A DNA stretch of 22,266 nt from JBAZHE01 sp041652555 (GTDB lineage Bacteria > Patescibacteriota > Patescibacteriia > Patescibacteriales > WJLG01): positions 1-22,266 of the forward strand of contig JBAZHE010000022.1 in NCBI GenBank assembly GCA_041652555.1. The letters are read 5' to 3'. Every line of letters starts with the position of its first letter. Within the stretch, counting starts at the first letter, position 1. Made by a program: the position numbers and the translations under genes. The notes below the pieces were generated by a model that worked only from the letters and a program-made list of their open reading frames with translations, had not been told where the DNA came from and did not search any database. Shown here one piece after another: positions 13,400 to 20,632 of this stretch.

Positions 13400-15538
13400 A
13401 TGAAGAAAAAAATGTTTTATTTAGGCCTAACAACAATCTCATTAATAGCTATTTTTGGTGCTATTACCTATTATTTTTACGCTTTAAATTGGGTTGGAAT
13501 AATTATTACTCTAGTCTTGGTGATTATAAGTTTTTTTATTTTTAAAAAAATTAATATCTTTAGCACAAGCTTCTTGCTTAAAAACTGGATTCCCGCCTTT
13601 CCCAAGGGGACCCCTTCGGGGCGCGGAATGACACGAGAGGGCATCATTTATCATTTTTTATATCTCGCCTTTTTAATTATTACTTTTTATCTACTATTTA
13701 CTACCAAAACAGCTTCAGCGATCACTTCTCCTTGGCAAATCGTTTCTGCAAAATTTTTCATCGCTTACTTCTTAGCAACAGTCAACCTGATTCTGGCGAT
13801 TATCAAAAAATCTTCGCTTTCTATATATTTAATAATGGTGCATTATTTTTTGTCTTTTTCTGTTTTGTGGATTATTTTCAAAATCGGCTACGGCTTTGAT
13901 CCTTTTATTCATCAAGCAACCCTTGAATTGATAGACAAACAAGGTGCAGTAGAGCCAAAAACTTTTTATTATCTCGGCCAGTACGCCCTAGAAACAATCG
14001 CTCACAAAATATTTTTTATTAAGATTTCTTGGTTGGACAAATTATTAGTTCCAGTTTTAGCCGCCACAACCATTCCTCCTGCAATATTTTTATTTTTAAA
14101 AAAATTTCTTCGCATTTCAACACACCCCACCTCGGAGTACGCCAAGGGCGACCCGTTGGGTCCGGCCACCCCTCTTACTAGAGGGGATTTATCAACTTCT
14201 GGCGACAATTTAGCATTTAGCATTCAGCATTTAGCATTAATATTTATTTTGGTTTTGCCATTTTCTATTTTCATCTTAACAGTGCCACAAAACTTGGCTT
14301 ATTTATTTTTAATTTTGAGTATTTTTATTGGTTTAGGTGCTAAGGAAAAATTTGAATTATTTTTAGCAGGATTTTTGGCACTAGCCACTTTTGCTATTCA
14401 TCCGATCGCTGGAATCCCAGCCGTTTTATTTACAATAGCCTTGTTTGTAAAGAATATTGATTGCTCCCGCAAACAGAACAGGGCAGTGCCCTGTTCCTAC
14501 GCGACAAAGATAATTCTACCAATTATTTTTGTGTTAGTTGCTTTTTCCTTACCAACTGCTTTTTATCTGGCTAATCGTTCGCAATCCGACACAGTCGCCA
14601 TAGAAAGCCCTATCCCCTCCTCGGTAAAAATTTCTTTAGCCTCATCTATGCCAAATCAAGAAAATTTAATCTTAAATTTTATTCAGCTTTTTTCTTTTAA
14701 TCAATGGATATGGCTCACGATTTTAGCCTTGGTTGGAATTTTTATTTCTTGGCAAAAAAGAAAAGAAAATCCTGGGCTACTTATAAGCACCGAACTTGCC
14801 ATTGCACTTTTAATAGCTTTTTTAATCACTAAAAATTTTCTAAATTTTTCTTATTTAATAAGCTATGAACGCGGTGATTTTTTAGAAAGAATTTTAATTT
14901 TGACTTTTATTTTTCTTTTACCGGGAATCACTTTGGTATTTTTTAAATTAATAGAAAAAATTAGCCAACAAAATAAATTTATAAAAATATCATGGCTGAT
15001 TTTTGGAGTTTTATTAATTACAACTTCTCTTTATTGTTCTTACCCGCGCAAGGATAATTATTTTAATTCTCGTTCTTTCTCGGTTGGACAAAGTGATTTT
15101 GACGCCGTAGAATGGATAGAAAAAGACGCAAATCGCAAGCCTTACGTGGTTCTTGCCAACCAACAAGTTTCCGTAGCCGCCTTAAAAACTTTTGGCTTTA
15201 ATCGCTATTATAAATCCCCCCTAGAAAGGGGGGTGGCCGGACCCAACGGGTCGCCTTTGGCGTACTCCGAGACGGGGGGTGTCGGGGGTGAGGTATATTT
15301 CTATCCCATTCCGACCGGCGGACCGCTTTACCAAATCTATCTAAAAATGGTTTACGACAAACCTTCACGCGCCAATGCCTTAGAAGCTACTGACTTAACT
15401 GGAATTAACACCGTCTATTTTGCAATAAATAAATACTGGTGGGCATTTGACAAAATAGTTGAAGAAGCTAAAATAGAAGCTAGCTCCTTTAAAATAATAA
15501 ACGATGGCGAAATCTATATTTTTAAATACCAAAAATAA
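13400..15538 (+). CDS. Large multi-pass membrane protein, probable GT-C-type transferase
   Basis: This is a protein of 712 residues from ATG 13400; ATGs at 13388 and 13412 are in frame. I prefer 13400 because a possible extended -10 (TGC TAATGT, 13383-13391 region) would start transcription just before it. It has about 12-14 hydrophobic segments and a soluble C-terminal domain (about residues 560-712) with DFDAVEWIEKDA and VVLANQQVSVAAL. That is the layout of membrane oligosaccharyl or glycosyl transferases whose donor is a lipid-linked sugar. The first long loop has GYGFDPFIHQATLE. I see no decisive catalytic motif. Four palindromic repeats are embedded in frame at 13589-13632, 14121-14191, 14476-14496 and 15211-15282, about 70 residues in all. 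It diverges from the 637-residue GT-C gene, suggesting a shared cell-surface job. Confidence 0.7.
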   Translation: MKKKMFYLGLTTISLIAIFGAITYYFYALNWVGIIITLVLVIISFFIFKKINIFSTSFLLKNWIPAFPKGTPSGRGMTREGIIYHFLYLAFLIITFYLLFTTKTASAITSPWQIVSAKFFIAYFLATVNLILAIIKKSSLSIYLIMVHYFLSFSVLWIIFKIGYGFDPFIHQATLELIDKQGAVEPKTFYYLGQYALETIAHKIFFIKISWLDKLLVPVLAATTIPPAIFLFLKKFLRISTHPTSEYAKGDPLGPATPLTRGDLSTSGDNLAFSIQHLALIFILVLPFSIFILTVPQNLAYLFLILSIFIGLGAKEKFELFLAGFLALATFAIHPIAGIPAVLFTIALFVKNIDCSRKQNRAVPCSYATKIILPIIFVLVAFSLPTAFYLANRSQSDTVAIESPIPSSVKISLASSMPNQENLILNFIQLFSFNQWIWLTILALVGIFISWQKRKENPGLLISTELAIALLIAFLITKNFLNFSYLISYERGDFLERILILTFIFLLPGITLVFFKLIEKISQQNKFIKISWLIFGVLLITTSLYCSYPRKDNYFNSRSFSVGQSDFDAVEWIEKDANRKPYVVLANQQVSVAALKTFGFNRYYKSPLERGVAGPNGSPLAYSETGGVGGEVYFYPIPTGGPLYQIYLKMVYDKPSRANALEATDLTGINTVYFAINKYWWAFDKIVEEAKIEASSFKIINDGEIYIFKYQK
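13589..13632. repeat. Family B-like palindrome in the 712-residue membrane gene
   Basis: The ends ATTCCCGC and GCGGAAT are inverted, and the right end reads GGAATGAC as in other GTCATTCC-type repeats. Inside are two small GC hairpins (CCCAAGGGG and CCCCTTCGGGG). It encodes about 15 residues (IPAFPKGTPSGRGMT) in a loop between membrane helices. Confidence 0.7.
14121..14191. repeat. Family A repeat, full length, plus orientation
   Basis: From CACACCCC to AGAGGGGATTTA, with inner hairpin GACCC-GTT-GGGTC and the segment CTCGGAGTACGCC. It is about 85% identical to the reverse complement of 15211-15282. It is in frame, encoding the segment HPTSEYAKGDPLGPATPL. Confidence 0.85.
14476..14496. repeat. 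Family C palindrome, copy 2
   Basis: A perfect palindrome with ten-base arms around one central G (core AACAGGGCAGTGCCCTGTT), followed by CCTACG as in copy 1. It is in frame, encoding NRAVPCS in a loop. Confidence 0.75.
15211..15282. repeat. Family A repeat, full length, opposite orientation
   Basis: This is the inverted counterpart of 14121-14191, sharing GGTGGCCGGACCCAACGGGT and GGCGTACTCCGAG. Here it is read as KSPLERGVAGPNGSPLAYSE in the C-terminal soluble domain of the same protein. Confidence 0.85.
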
Positions 15539-15559
15539 ACATTTAACCCTGGAGGAATA

Positions 15560-15682
15560 ATGGAAAAAAGAAATCCGCCGAAAAGCAAAGAGTATGGAAA
15601 AATGATAAGCAAAAAAAAGAGGAAAGAAAAAAATAAACGGCGACGAAAAACCAGCGTCATGGCAATAAACATGGCTTCATAA
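15560..15682 (+). CDS. 40-residue, highly basic small protein
   Basis: The ATG at 15560 follows GGAGG by 5 nt, the best ribosome-binding site in the window. The peptide begins MEKRNPPKSKEYGKMIS, continues with KKKRKEKNKRRRK and ends TSVMAINMAS. About 16 of 40 residues are Lys or Arg. It lies 21 nt after the 712-residue membrane gene, and a strong terminator follows 23 nt after the stop, so it is a co-transcribed last cistron. The charge suggests binding to RNA, DNA or the acidic membrane surface, but no family is recognised. A minus-strand open frame covers the same bases but lacks a start signal. Confidence 0.6.
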   Translation: MEKRNPPKSKEYGKMISKKKRKEKNKRRRKTSVMAINMAS

Positions 15683-15705
15683 TAGAAACCTTGATGAGCA
15701 AATAA

Positions 15706-15743
15706 AAACCGCGATCTGCATAGATAGCGGTTTCTTCTTTTTT
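15706..15743. terminator. Terminator between convergent genes
   Basis: AAACCGC pairs with GCGGTTT and the inner ATCT with AGAT around GCAT, with one internal mismatch. CTTCTTTTTTT follows on the plus strand. On the minus strand the stem runs into TTATTTG, so it can also end the S-component-like gene. Confidence 0.85.
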
Positions 15744-15764
15744 TGTCATTCTGATGACAAAAAG

Positions 15765-16274
15765 CTAAATTCTCTTCAACCATTTCAAAAATATAAATGC
15801 TAAAACTCCGCCGATAAGAGCTGTGACGAGTTGCGACCAGGACATCATCTGCGCTATTTTAAATGATAATTCTTTTTTTATCACCAAATTAGACATTAGG
15901 CCAACAGTTAAAAAAAGAAATAAAAATTTTATTGAGGCGCCGGCCAGAACACCAGCCGCAAAACCTTTAACAGCATCACGCGAACGAGAATAAACAAAAT
16001 CAACACCCAAAACTAAAAGCGTATTACTAATCATAATAAACGGGACAACTGGAGCTAAAACCGCCGGCAAGAGACCACCTGATAGAGCCATCAAGCTTGG
16101 AATTAAACACAATAATAAAGCGCCACGAATACCAGCTAAAAAAATAGCGATAATTAAAATTGCATTAACAATCGGACCAGTCAACCATTGAATATGAATA
16201 AAAAACGGCAAGGCCGTAGCAATCGTTGCTAGTGATAAAAATTGCGCAATAGCGGCGGTATCCACCTTGGCCAT
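15765..16274 (-). CDS. Hydrogenase-linked integral membrane protein, ECF S-component-like
   Basis: This is a protein of 169 residues from ATG 16274 (MAKVDTAAIAQF); an ATG at 16298 would add eight residues and cannot be excluded. It has five or six closely packed hydrophobic helices, short loops, and a Pro/Gly-rich centre (GGLLPAVLAPVVPFIMISN). This is the size and look of ECF transporter S-components. From memory, small membrane proteins of this kind occur beside [FeFe] hydrogenases in clostridia and are sometimes labelled 'iron hydrogenase' for that reason. No EcfT or ATPase gene is in the window. It is the last gene of the hydrogenase run but separated from it by a REPIN. Possible roles are uptake of a cofactor precursor or metal; this is inference. 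Confidence 0.6.
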   Translation of the reverse strand: MAKVDTAAIAQFLSLATIATALPFFIHIQWLTGPIVNAILIIAIFLAGIRGALLLCLIPSLMALSGGLLPAVLAPVVPFIMISNTLLVLGVDFVYSRSRDAVKGFAAGVLAGASIKFLFLFLTVGLMSNLVIKKELSFKIAQMMSWSQLVTALIGGVLAFIFLKWLKRI

Positions 16275-16308
16275 TGCTTGTTCTTTTATATAAGACATAA
16301 AAAAAAAC

Positions 16309-16402
16309 GTCATTTCGACCAACGGGAGAAATCCCTTAAAGTCTACTATTCACCCAAACTTTAAGCGATTTCTCACCCCGAAGTATCGGGATTCGAAATG
16401 AC
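16309..16402. repeat. REPIN-like repeat in the hydrogenase locus (family B)
   Basis: The outer arms GTCATTTCGA and TCGAAATGAC are perfectly inverted. The inner arms 16326-16341 (GAGAAATCCCTTAAAG) and 16359-16374 pair over 16 bp with one mismatch. A CCCGAAGTATCGGG hairpin lies near the right end. It falls between the TM1266-like gene and the S-component-like gene. Confidence 0.88.
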
Positions 16403-16411
16403 TGTTAAATA

Positions 16412-16672
16412 TTATTTTGTTATTACTACACTCTTGGCTTTAACAAATTTTATTTTATTAAATTTCGCAGTCAAGGCTTTGATATCTGCCTCAACTCCTT
16501 CGGCAACCAAGACAATTAATCCTGGGCATTTAGCCGAACACATTGGCGCCAAGTTAACCCCCAAGCGAGTGCGGATTAAATTACTAGAATCCGTCATAAT
16601 CTTTTGCATAGCCGTTGAATTATTGTGACGGTCATCACTCATAATAGTGATAGTAGCAAGATGTTTTTTCAT
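16412..16672 (-). CDS. TM1266-type putative [FeFe]-hydrogenase system regulator
   Basis: The 86-residue protein has an ACT-like beta-alpha-beta layout: a first strand (HLATITIMSDD), helix (NSTAMQKIMTDSSNLI), strand (TRLGVNLAPM), a central strand LIVLVAEG, a second helix and a final strand (VKAKSVVITK). Length and pattern fit the small 'iron-only hydrogenase system regulator' family named after Thermotoga TM1266, members of which sit in [FeFe] hydrogenase operons. A pair of cysteines in MCSAKCPG could bind metal or be redox active. The ATG lies 9 nt after the hydrogenase stop, so it is in the same operon. It probably senses a small ligand or cluster state; that mechanism is unproven. Confidence 0.8.
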   Translation of the reverse strand: MKKHLATITIMSDDRHNNSTAMQKIMTDSSNLIRTRLGVNLAPMCSAKCPGLIVLVAEGVEADIKALTAKFNKIKFVKAKSVVITK

Positions 16673-16681
16673 AAAATTAAA

Positions 16682-18454
16682 TTATTTATCTCGTTTTTTA
16701 TATTTCGTATGAACCACTTTGTGGTTTAATTTTTTCTTTTCTAACCATTCTACAGCCTCTAAAACATTTTTATTTTCATAAGACCGGCGGAAACCTTTTT
16801 TAGCAAAATCTATTTCATACAAGGCATTAATTCTTTTTTGACGAATTTCGTCAGTAGTTGGAATTGGCTGTCCGCCACCACCGATACATCCACCAGGACA
16901 AGCCATGACTTCAATATAATGATATTTTTCCAAATTAGCTAAAACCGGTTTTATATTACCAATTCCATTAACAACAGCAATGGATAATTTTTTTCCAGCA
17001 ATATCAACTACCGCCTCTTTAATCCCAGCCAAGCCTCGTGTCTCATTATAATCTATTTTCCCCAAGCAAGACTTGCTCTTTGAACCAATGCAGGCAAAAT
17101 GAGAGGCCGTGCGCAAGGCCGACTCCATAACACCACCAGAACCCCCAAATAAGGCCGCGCCGCCGGAAAAATCACCCAAAGGATTATCTGTCTTCTCTGG
17201 TTTAATTTTTTCTAAATCAATTTTATTTTTCTTAAACAAAAATGATAATTCACGAGTAGTTAAAACATTATCAATTGCAAAATTCTTGCCGATTTTCATT
17301 TCTTTTCTTTTTGCCTCATATTTCTTGGCTGTGCAAGGCATAATAGAAACCAAAACTATATCCTCTGGTTTAACTTTCATTTTTTTCGCCCAATAAGTCT
17401 TCACTATACCAGCCAAATGCATATGAGGTGAACGCGATGTTGTTAAATTTGGTATTAAATCAGGTCGATATAATTCAACATAATTTACCCAACCAGGACA
17501 ACAAGAAGTAAACATTGGTAAGGTTGATTTCTGACTCTTTAAGCGTTCTAATAATTCTCGTGCTTCAATAATAGTTGTAAAATCAGCGCCAAAATTCACA
17601 TCAAAAACATAATCAAAACCTAATTTTCTTAAAGCAGCTGTCATCTTCCCAGTAGTATCTTTCCCGTAAGGCATATTAAAATTCTCACCAATAGTTACAC
17701 GCACCGAAGGCGCAAATTGCGCAACCAAAATCTTGCCACTTTTTTTCGAGCCGGATCTATTCCCCTCTTGAGATGGGTGACCGAAGGCCGGTGTGTGTGA
17801 AATCTTTAAATATTTTTCAACTTTTTCAACTTCTGATTGCTCCTGCGCTGCCGATACTGGGCAATGCAGAGCGCATTGACCACACAGTATACATTTAAAT
17901 CCCTCTTTCTGGCGGGAAACAATTTCTTGATTTGCGCCCTTGCCGGAAAATTTTAAATAATTAATATCTTGCTGCAAAGCGCAAGCATCAACGCAATTAC
18001 CACAATCAATACATTGTGCTCCGTCTATTTCTACAGCATTTTGAAATTTCAAAGTTTTTCTTACTCCTTTGCGATCACGAAAACGATTTAATTTTAAACC
18101 ATATTTTTTTACCGCATCCAAAAGCGGACATTCAAAACGCCAAATACAAGTCGGACATTTTTCTATATGCTCAGCAAAAATTAATTCCAAATTCATATTT
18201 CGCGATTTTTTCACTCGCGCACTATCAGTAAAAATTTCCATTCCATCAGCAACTTTTGTAGCACAAGACGGCACTAATCTTTTAGCACCCTTAACTTCAA
18301 CCACACAAACACGGCAATTCCCCTTAACCGGAAAATCAGGATGCACACAAAGATGCGGAATTTCTATTTTATTACGCTTAGCGACAGACAAAATAGACTC
18401 CCCATCTTCAGCGGAATAAAACTTATTATTTATTTTTATCTTAATATTTTTCAT
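16682..18454 (-). CDS. hydA: [FeFe] hydrogenase catalytic subunit (HydA/HndD type)
   Basis: This reduces protons to H2 at an H-cluster. The 590-residue length matches HndD-type enzymes. In order: N-terminal [2Fe-2S] ferredoxin (about residues 1-80, with HLCVHPDF, GNCRVCVVEV and PSCAT); the His-Cys3 [4Fe-4S] motif HIEKCPTCIWRFEC (about 96-109); a two-[4Fe-4S] ferredoxin (CIDCGNCVDAC and CILCGQCALHC, about 147-200). Then come the H-cluster motifs FTSCCPGW (about 315), MPCTAKKYE (about 370) and MACPGGCIGGGGQP (about 515). All cluster ligands and the proton-relay Cys of TSCCP are intact, so it should be active. The linker at about residues 218-232 is encoded by the repeat at 17759-17799. No maturase genes (hydE, hydF, hydG) are in the window. 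Spacing is 25 nt from the flavoprotein gene and 9 nt to the regulator. Confidence 0.95.
   Translation of the reverse strand: MKNIKIKINNKFYSAEDGESILSVAKRNKIEIPHLCVHPDFPVKGNCRVCVVEVKGAKRLVPSCATKVADGMEIFTDSARVKKSRNMNLELIFAEHIEKCPTCIWRFECPLLDAVKKYGLKLNRFRDRKGVRKTLKFQNAVEIDGAQCIDCGNCVDACALQQDINYLKFSGKGANQEIVSRQKEGFKCILCGQCALHCPVSAAQEQSEVEKVEKYLKISHTPAFGHPSQEGNRSGSKKSGKILVAQFAPSVRVTIGENFNMPYGKDTTGKMTAALRKLGFDYVFDVNFGADFTTIIEARELLERLKSQKSTLPMFTSCCPGWVNYVELYRPDLIPNLTTSRSPHMHLAGIVKTYWAKKMKVKPEDIVLVSIMPCTAKKYEAKRKEMKIGKNFAIDNVLTTRELSFLFKKNKIDLEKIKPEKTDNPLGDFSGGAALFGGSGGVMESALRTASHFACIGSKSKSCLGKIDYNETRGLAGIKEAVVDIAGKKLSIAVVNGIGNIKPVLANLEKYHYIEVMACPGGCIGGGGQPIPTTDEIRQKRINALYEIDFAKKGFRRSYENKNVLEAVEWLEKKKLNHKVVHTKYKKRDK
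17759..17799. repeat. Diverged family A repeat in the hydA linker
   Basis: On the minus strand it runs from CACACACC through GGTCACCCATCTCAAGAGGGGAAT, the same end modules as the other family A copies with a short middle (GGCCTTCGG). It encodes HTPAFGHPSQEGN between ferredoxin and H-cluster domains, in a different reading frame from the other copies. Confidence 0.7.
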
Positions 18455-18479
18455 TTTTTAAATACAAAAATAGCTAAAA

Positions 18480-19532
18480 TTAGTTAAATATTTTTTGCAC
18501 CTCATTTTTATCCGCAAATTTAACATCATATTCCGATGAACAAATAACATTCTTAATATACGACCTGATTGCAATTGGCGCAGCTAATCCTAATCCACAA
18601 AACGATGATTCGCTAAGATTATCTAAAATATCTTTAACTAATTTCCAATCAATCTTTTTAGAATTTACTATTTCAAATAAACGATAAGTGCCTTCGCGGC
18701 AAGGCGTGCATTGCCCACAAGATTCGGTCATAAAAAAACCGATCCAATGGCGCAATAGCTCCTCTGGTTGCCAATTATCAGCACGATAAACAGTTAATGA
18801 CATTGTGCCAGTTACAGGAGTATTTAATTGGTTCATCGCCAAAACCTCGCCCGAAGCACCACCGCCAACTTGAACAAAAAATGGTCTAACTGGCCAATTT
18901 CCAGTCTTACGCAAAACCAAAGCAATAGTTTTCCCTGTGCCAAGCTTATAGACCCCTGGTTCATCGCAGTCGCCACTTATAGTATAAAAACGCACATCTT
19001 CATAAGTGCCAGCTTCAATTTTGGCAATATGATAAAAAGTTTCTACATTATTAACGATAGTCGGATAACCCCAAAGGCCAGAAGTTGTCGGGAATGGCGG
19101 ACGTAAACGTGGCTCAGCTTCTTTCCCTTCAATAATATTTAAAATAGTTGTCTCCTCGCCGGCAATATATCCAGAAGACGGCGGTTTGATAAATATCTTT
19201 ATAGGTAAATTTTTATCAGCAATAATAGCTTTAATTTTTTTACCATAAAGATTATTATATTCATGGTTTATAAAAATATAACCTTCTACGGCATTACCAC
19301 GCTCAGATAAAAATTCAAGAGCAACTCTCATTCCTTCTACAACCTTTTCTGGCCAAAGACCCCAAATATAACCATCTTTTTTTACATCCGGCTCACCTTC
19401 AGAAGAATTACAAACAACATACTTTTTTACCGCAAAAGTATTCTTAACCGTCTGCCATTTATCAGCCACAGGAAAACAAGCACCACCACAACCACCCAGG
19501 TTGACTTCTTTAATTTTTGACAATATATCCAT
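18480..19532 (-). CDS. hydB: NuoF-like NADH-oxidising flavoprotein subunit, shortened (HydB/HndC type)
   Basis: This takes electrons from NADH through FMN and passes them to the hydrogenase. The 350 residues start directly at the FMN/NADH domain. The N-terminal thioredoxin-like [2Fe-2S] domain and the C-terminal ferredoxin domain of HndC/HydB (usually about 600 residues) are both absent. Motifs seen: CNSSEGEP, SGYIAGEETTILNIIEG (NADH/FMN site), FPTTSGLWGYPTIVNNVET, and the [4Fe-4S] motif SCGQCTPCREG (about 270) with a later Cys in SSFCGLG. The glycine-rich FMN loop, normally GRGGAGFPT, is GCGGACFPV, with Cys15 and Cys19. This is unusual and could reflect loss of FMN, an extra metal site, or lineage variation. 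There is no SD; it follows gap by 31 nt with no terminator. No NuoE-like partner is in the window. Confidence 0.88.
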   Translation of the reverse strand: MDILSKIKEVNLGGCGGACFPVADKWQTVKNTFAVKKYVVCNSSEGEPDVKKDGYIWGLWPEKVVEGMRVALEFLSERGNAVEGYIFINHEYNNLYGKKIKAIIADKNLPIKIFIKPPSSGYIAGEETTILNIIEGKEAEPRLRPPFPTTSGLWGYPTIVNNVETFYHIAKIEAGTYEDVRFYTISGDCDEPGVYKLGTGKTIALVLRKTGNWPVRPFFVQVGGGASGEVLAMNQLNTPVTGTMSLTVYRADNWQPEELLRHWIGFFMTESCGQCTPCREGTYRLFEIVNSKKIDWKLVKDILDNLSESSFCGLGLAAPIAIRSYIKNVICSSEYDVKFADKNEVQKIFN

Positions 19533-19563
19533 TAAAACAATTTTTAATTCTAAAATTAAGATT

Positions 19564-20580
19564 TTATATTAGATTATTTTTCTCAATATATTCAGCTACG
19601 TCAACTAATCTATTAGAATATCCCCATTCGTTGTCATACCAAGAAATCATTTTTAAGAGGTTTCCGCCGACGACCATGGTGTATTCTATATCAACTATTG
19701 AAGAATATGGATTTCCGACGTAGTCACTGGAAACTAGGGGTTCATCGCTATAGGTTAGAATTCCTTTTAATTCTTCTTTTTCACAAGCTTTTTTAATAGC
19801 TTCATTTACTTCTTCAGCGGTGACATCCTTTTTTAAAACATAAACGGCGTCGCAAATGGAAACAACCGGGGTTGGCACGCGTAAAGATAGGCCGTCAAAT
19901 TTTCCACTCAAAGATGGGATAACTAATCCAGTCGCTAAAGCGGCGCCGGTTGAAGTTGGGATAATATTAACAGCAGCGGACCGAGCGCGACGCAAATCCT
20001 TGTGTGGGCCATCAACCAAAACTTGATCAGCAGTATAGGAATGAGTAGTAGTCATTAAGGCTTTTTCAATACCAAAATTGTCTTCAATTACTTTTGTCAT
20101 TGGTGCCAAACAATTAGTCGTGCAAGAAGCCATAGAAAAAATATCATCATCGGCTTTTAAATCCTCTTCATTCACGCCCAAAACAATTGTCTTCATATCA
20201 CCATCATCCTTGGCTGGTGCAGAAATAACAACTTTCTTAGCACCGGCTTCCAAATGCGCGCTAGCCTTTTCTTTGGTGCGAAAAATACCGGTTGATTCAA
20301 TTACCAAATCAACTTCTAAATCTTTCCAAGGTAATTCTTTTGGATCTTTTTGAGCAAAAACAGGGTAATGTTTGCCATCAATAATCAAACCCTTCTCATC
20401 ATGCTCTACACTTTTATTATAAATTTTATAAGCACTATCATATTTCAAAAGATGTGCCAAAGTCTTAACATCAGTTAAATCATTGATGCCGACAATTTTA
20501 ATATTAAGATTATTCTTAGCTAAAACAGCTTTAAAAGCAGCCCTCCCGATACGGCCAAAGCCGTTAATGGCGATGTTCAT
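19564..20580 (-). CDS. gap: Glyceraldehyde-3-phosphate dehydrogenase, NAD-type
   Basis: The glycolytic enzyme is 338 residues, the usual length. The Rossmann motif INGFGRIGRAAF opens the protein. Asp in GINDLTD (about residue 34) is the residue that favours NAD over NADP. The catalytic Cys is in SMASCTTNCLAPM (about 152), the His in TTTHSYTADQ, the phosphate site in RRARSAAVNIIPTSTGAA, and the C-terminal signature SWYDNEWGYSNR. It heads the operon gap-hydB-hydA-TM1266-like and has its own extended -10 promoter, with a leader of about 47 nt without an SD. The NADH it makes is the substrate of the next genes' products. Confidence 0.97.
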   Translation of the reverse strand: MNIAINGFGRIGRAAFKAVLAKNNLNIKIVGINDLTDVKTLAHLLKYDSAYKIYNKSVEHDEKGLIIDGKHYPVFAQKDPKELPWKDLEVDLVIESTGIFRTKEKASAHLEAGAKKVVISAPAKDDGDMKTIVLGVNEEDLKADDDIFSMASCTTNCLAPMTKVIEDNFGIEKALMTTTHSYTADQVLVDGPHKDLRRARSAAVNIIPTSTGAALATGLVIPSLSGKFDGLSLRVPTPVVSICDAVYVLKKDVTAEEVNEAIKKACEKEELKGILTYSDEPLVSSDYVGNPYSSIVDIEYTMVVGGNLLKMISWYDNEWGYSNRLVDVAEYIEKNNLI

Positions 20581-20632
20581 AAAATAGTTAATTAATTGAT
20601 TAGTTTATAAATAAAACTTTATTCACTCGTTT

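Noticed and set aside
6824..14625. Identical 15-mer TATCCCCTCCTCGGT at 6824-6838 and 14611-14625
   Set aside because: Not palindromic, and about half such a match is expected by chance in a window this size; both encode IPSSV in unrelated contexts.
15514..15783. Minus-strand open frame of 89 codons over the small basic gene
   Set aside because: No start signal; it is the antisense of the SD-led 40-residue ORF and of the terminator hairpin.
16398..16628. Plus-strand open frame of 76 codons
   Set aside because: Antisense of the TM1266-like gene, beginning in the end of the REPIN.
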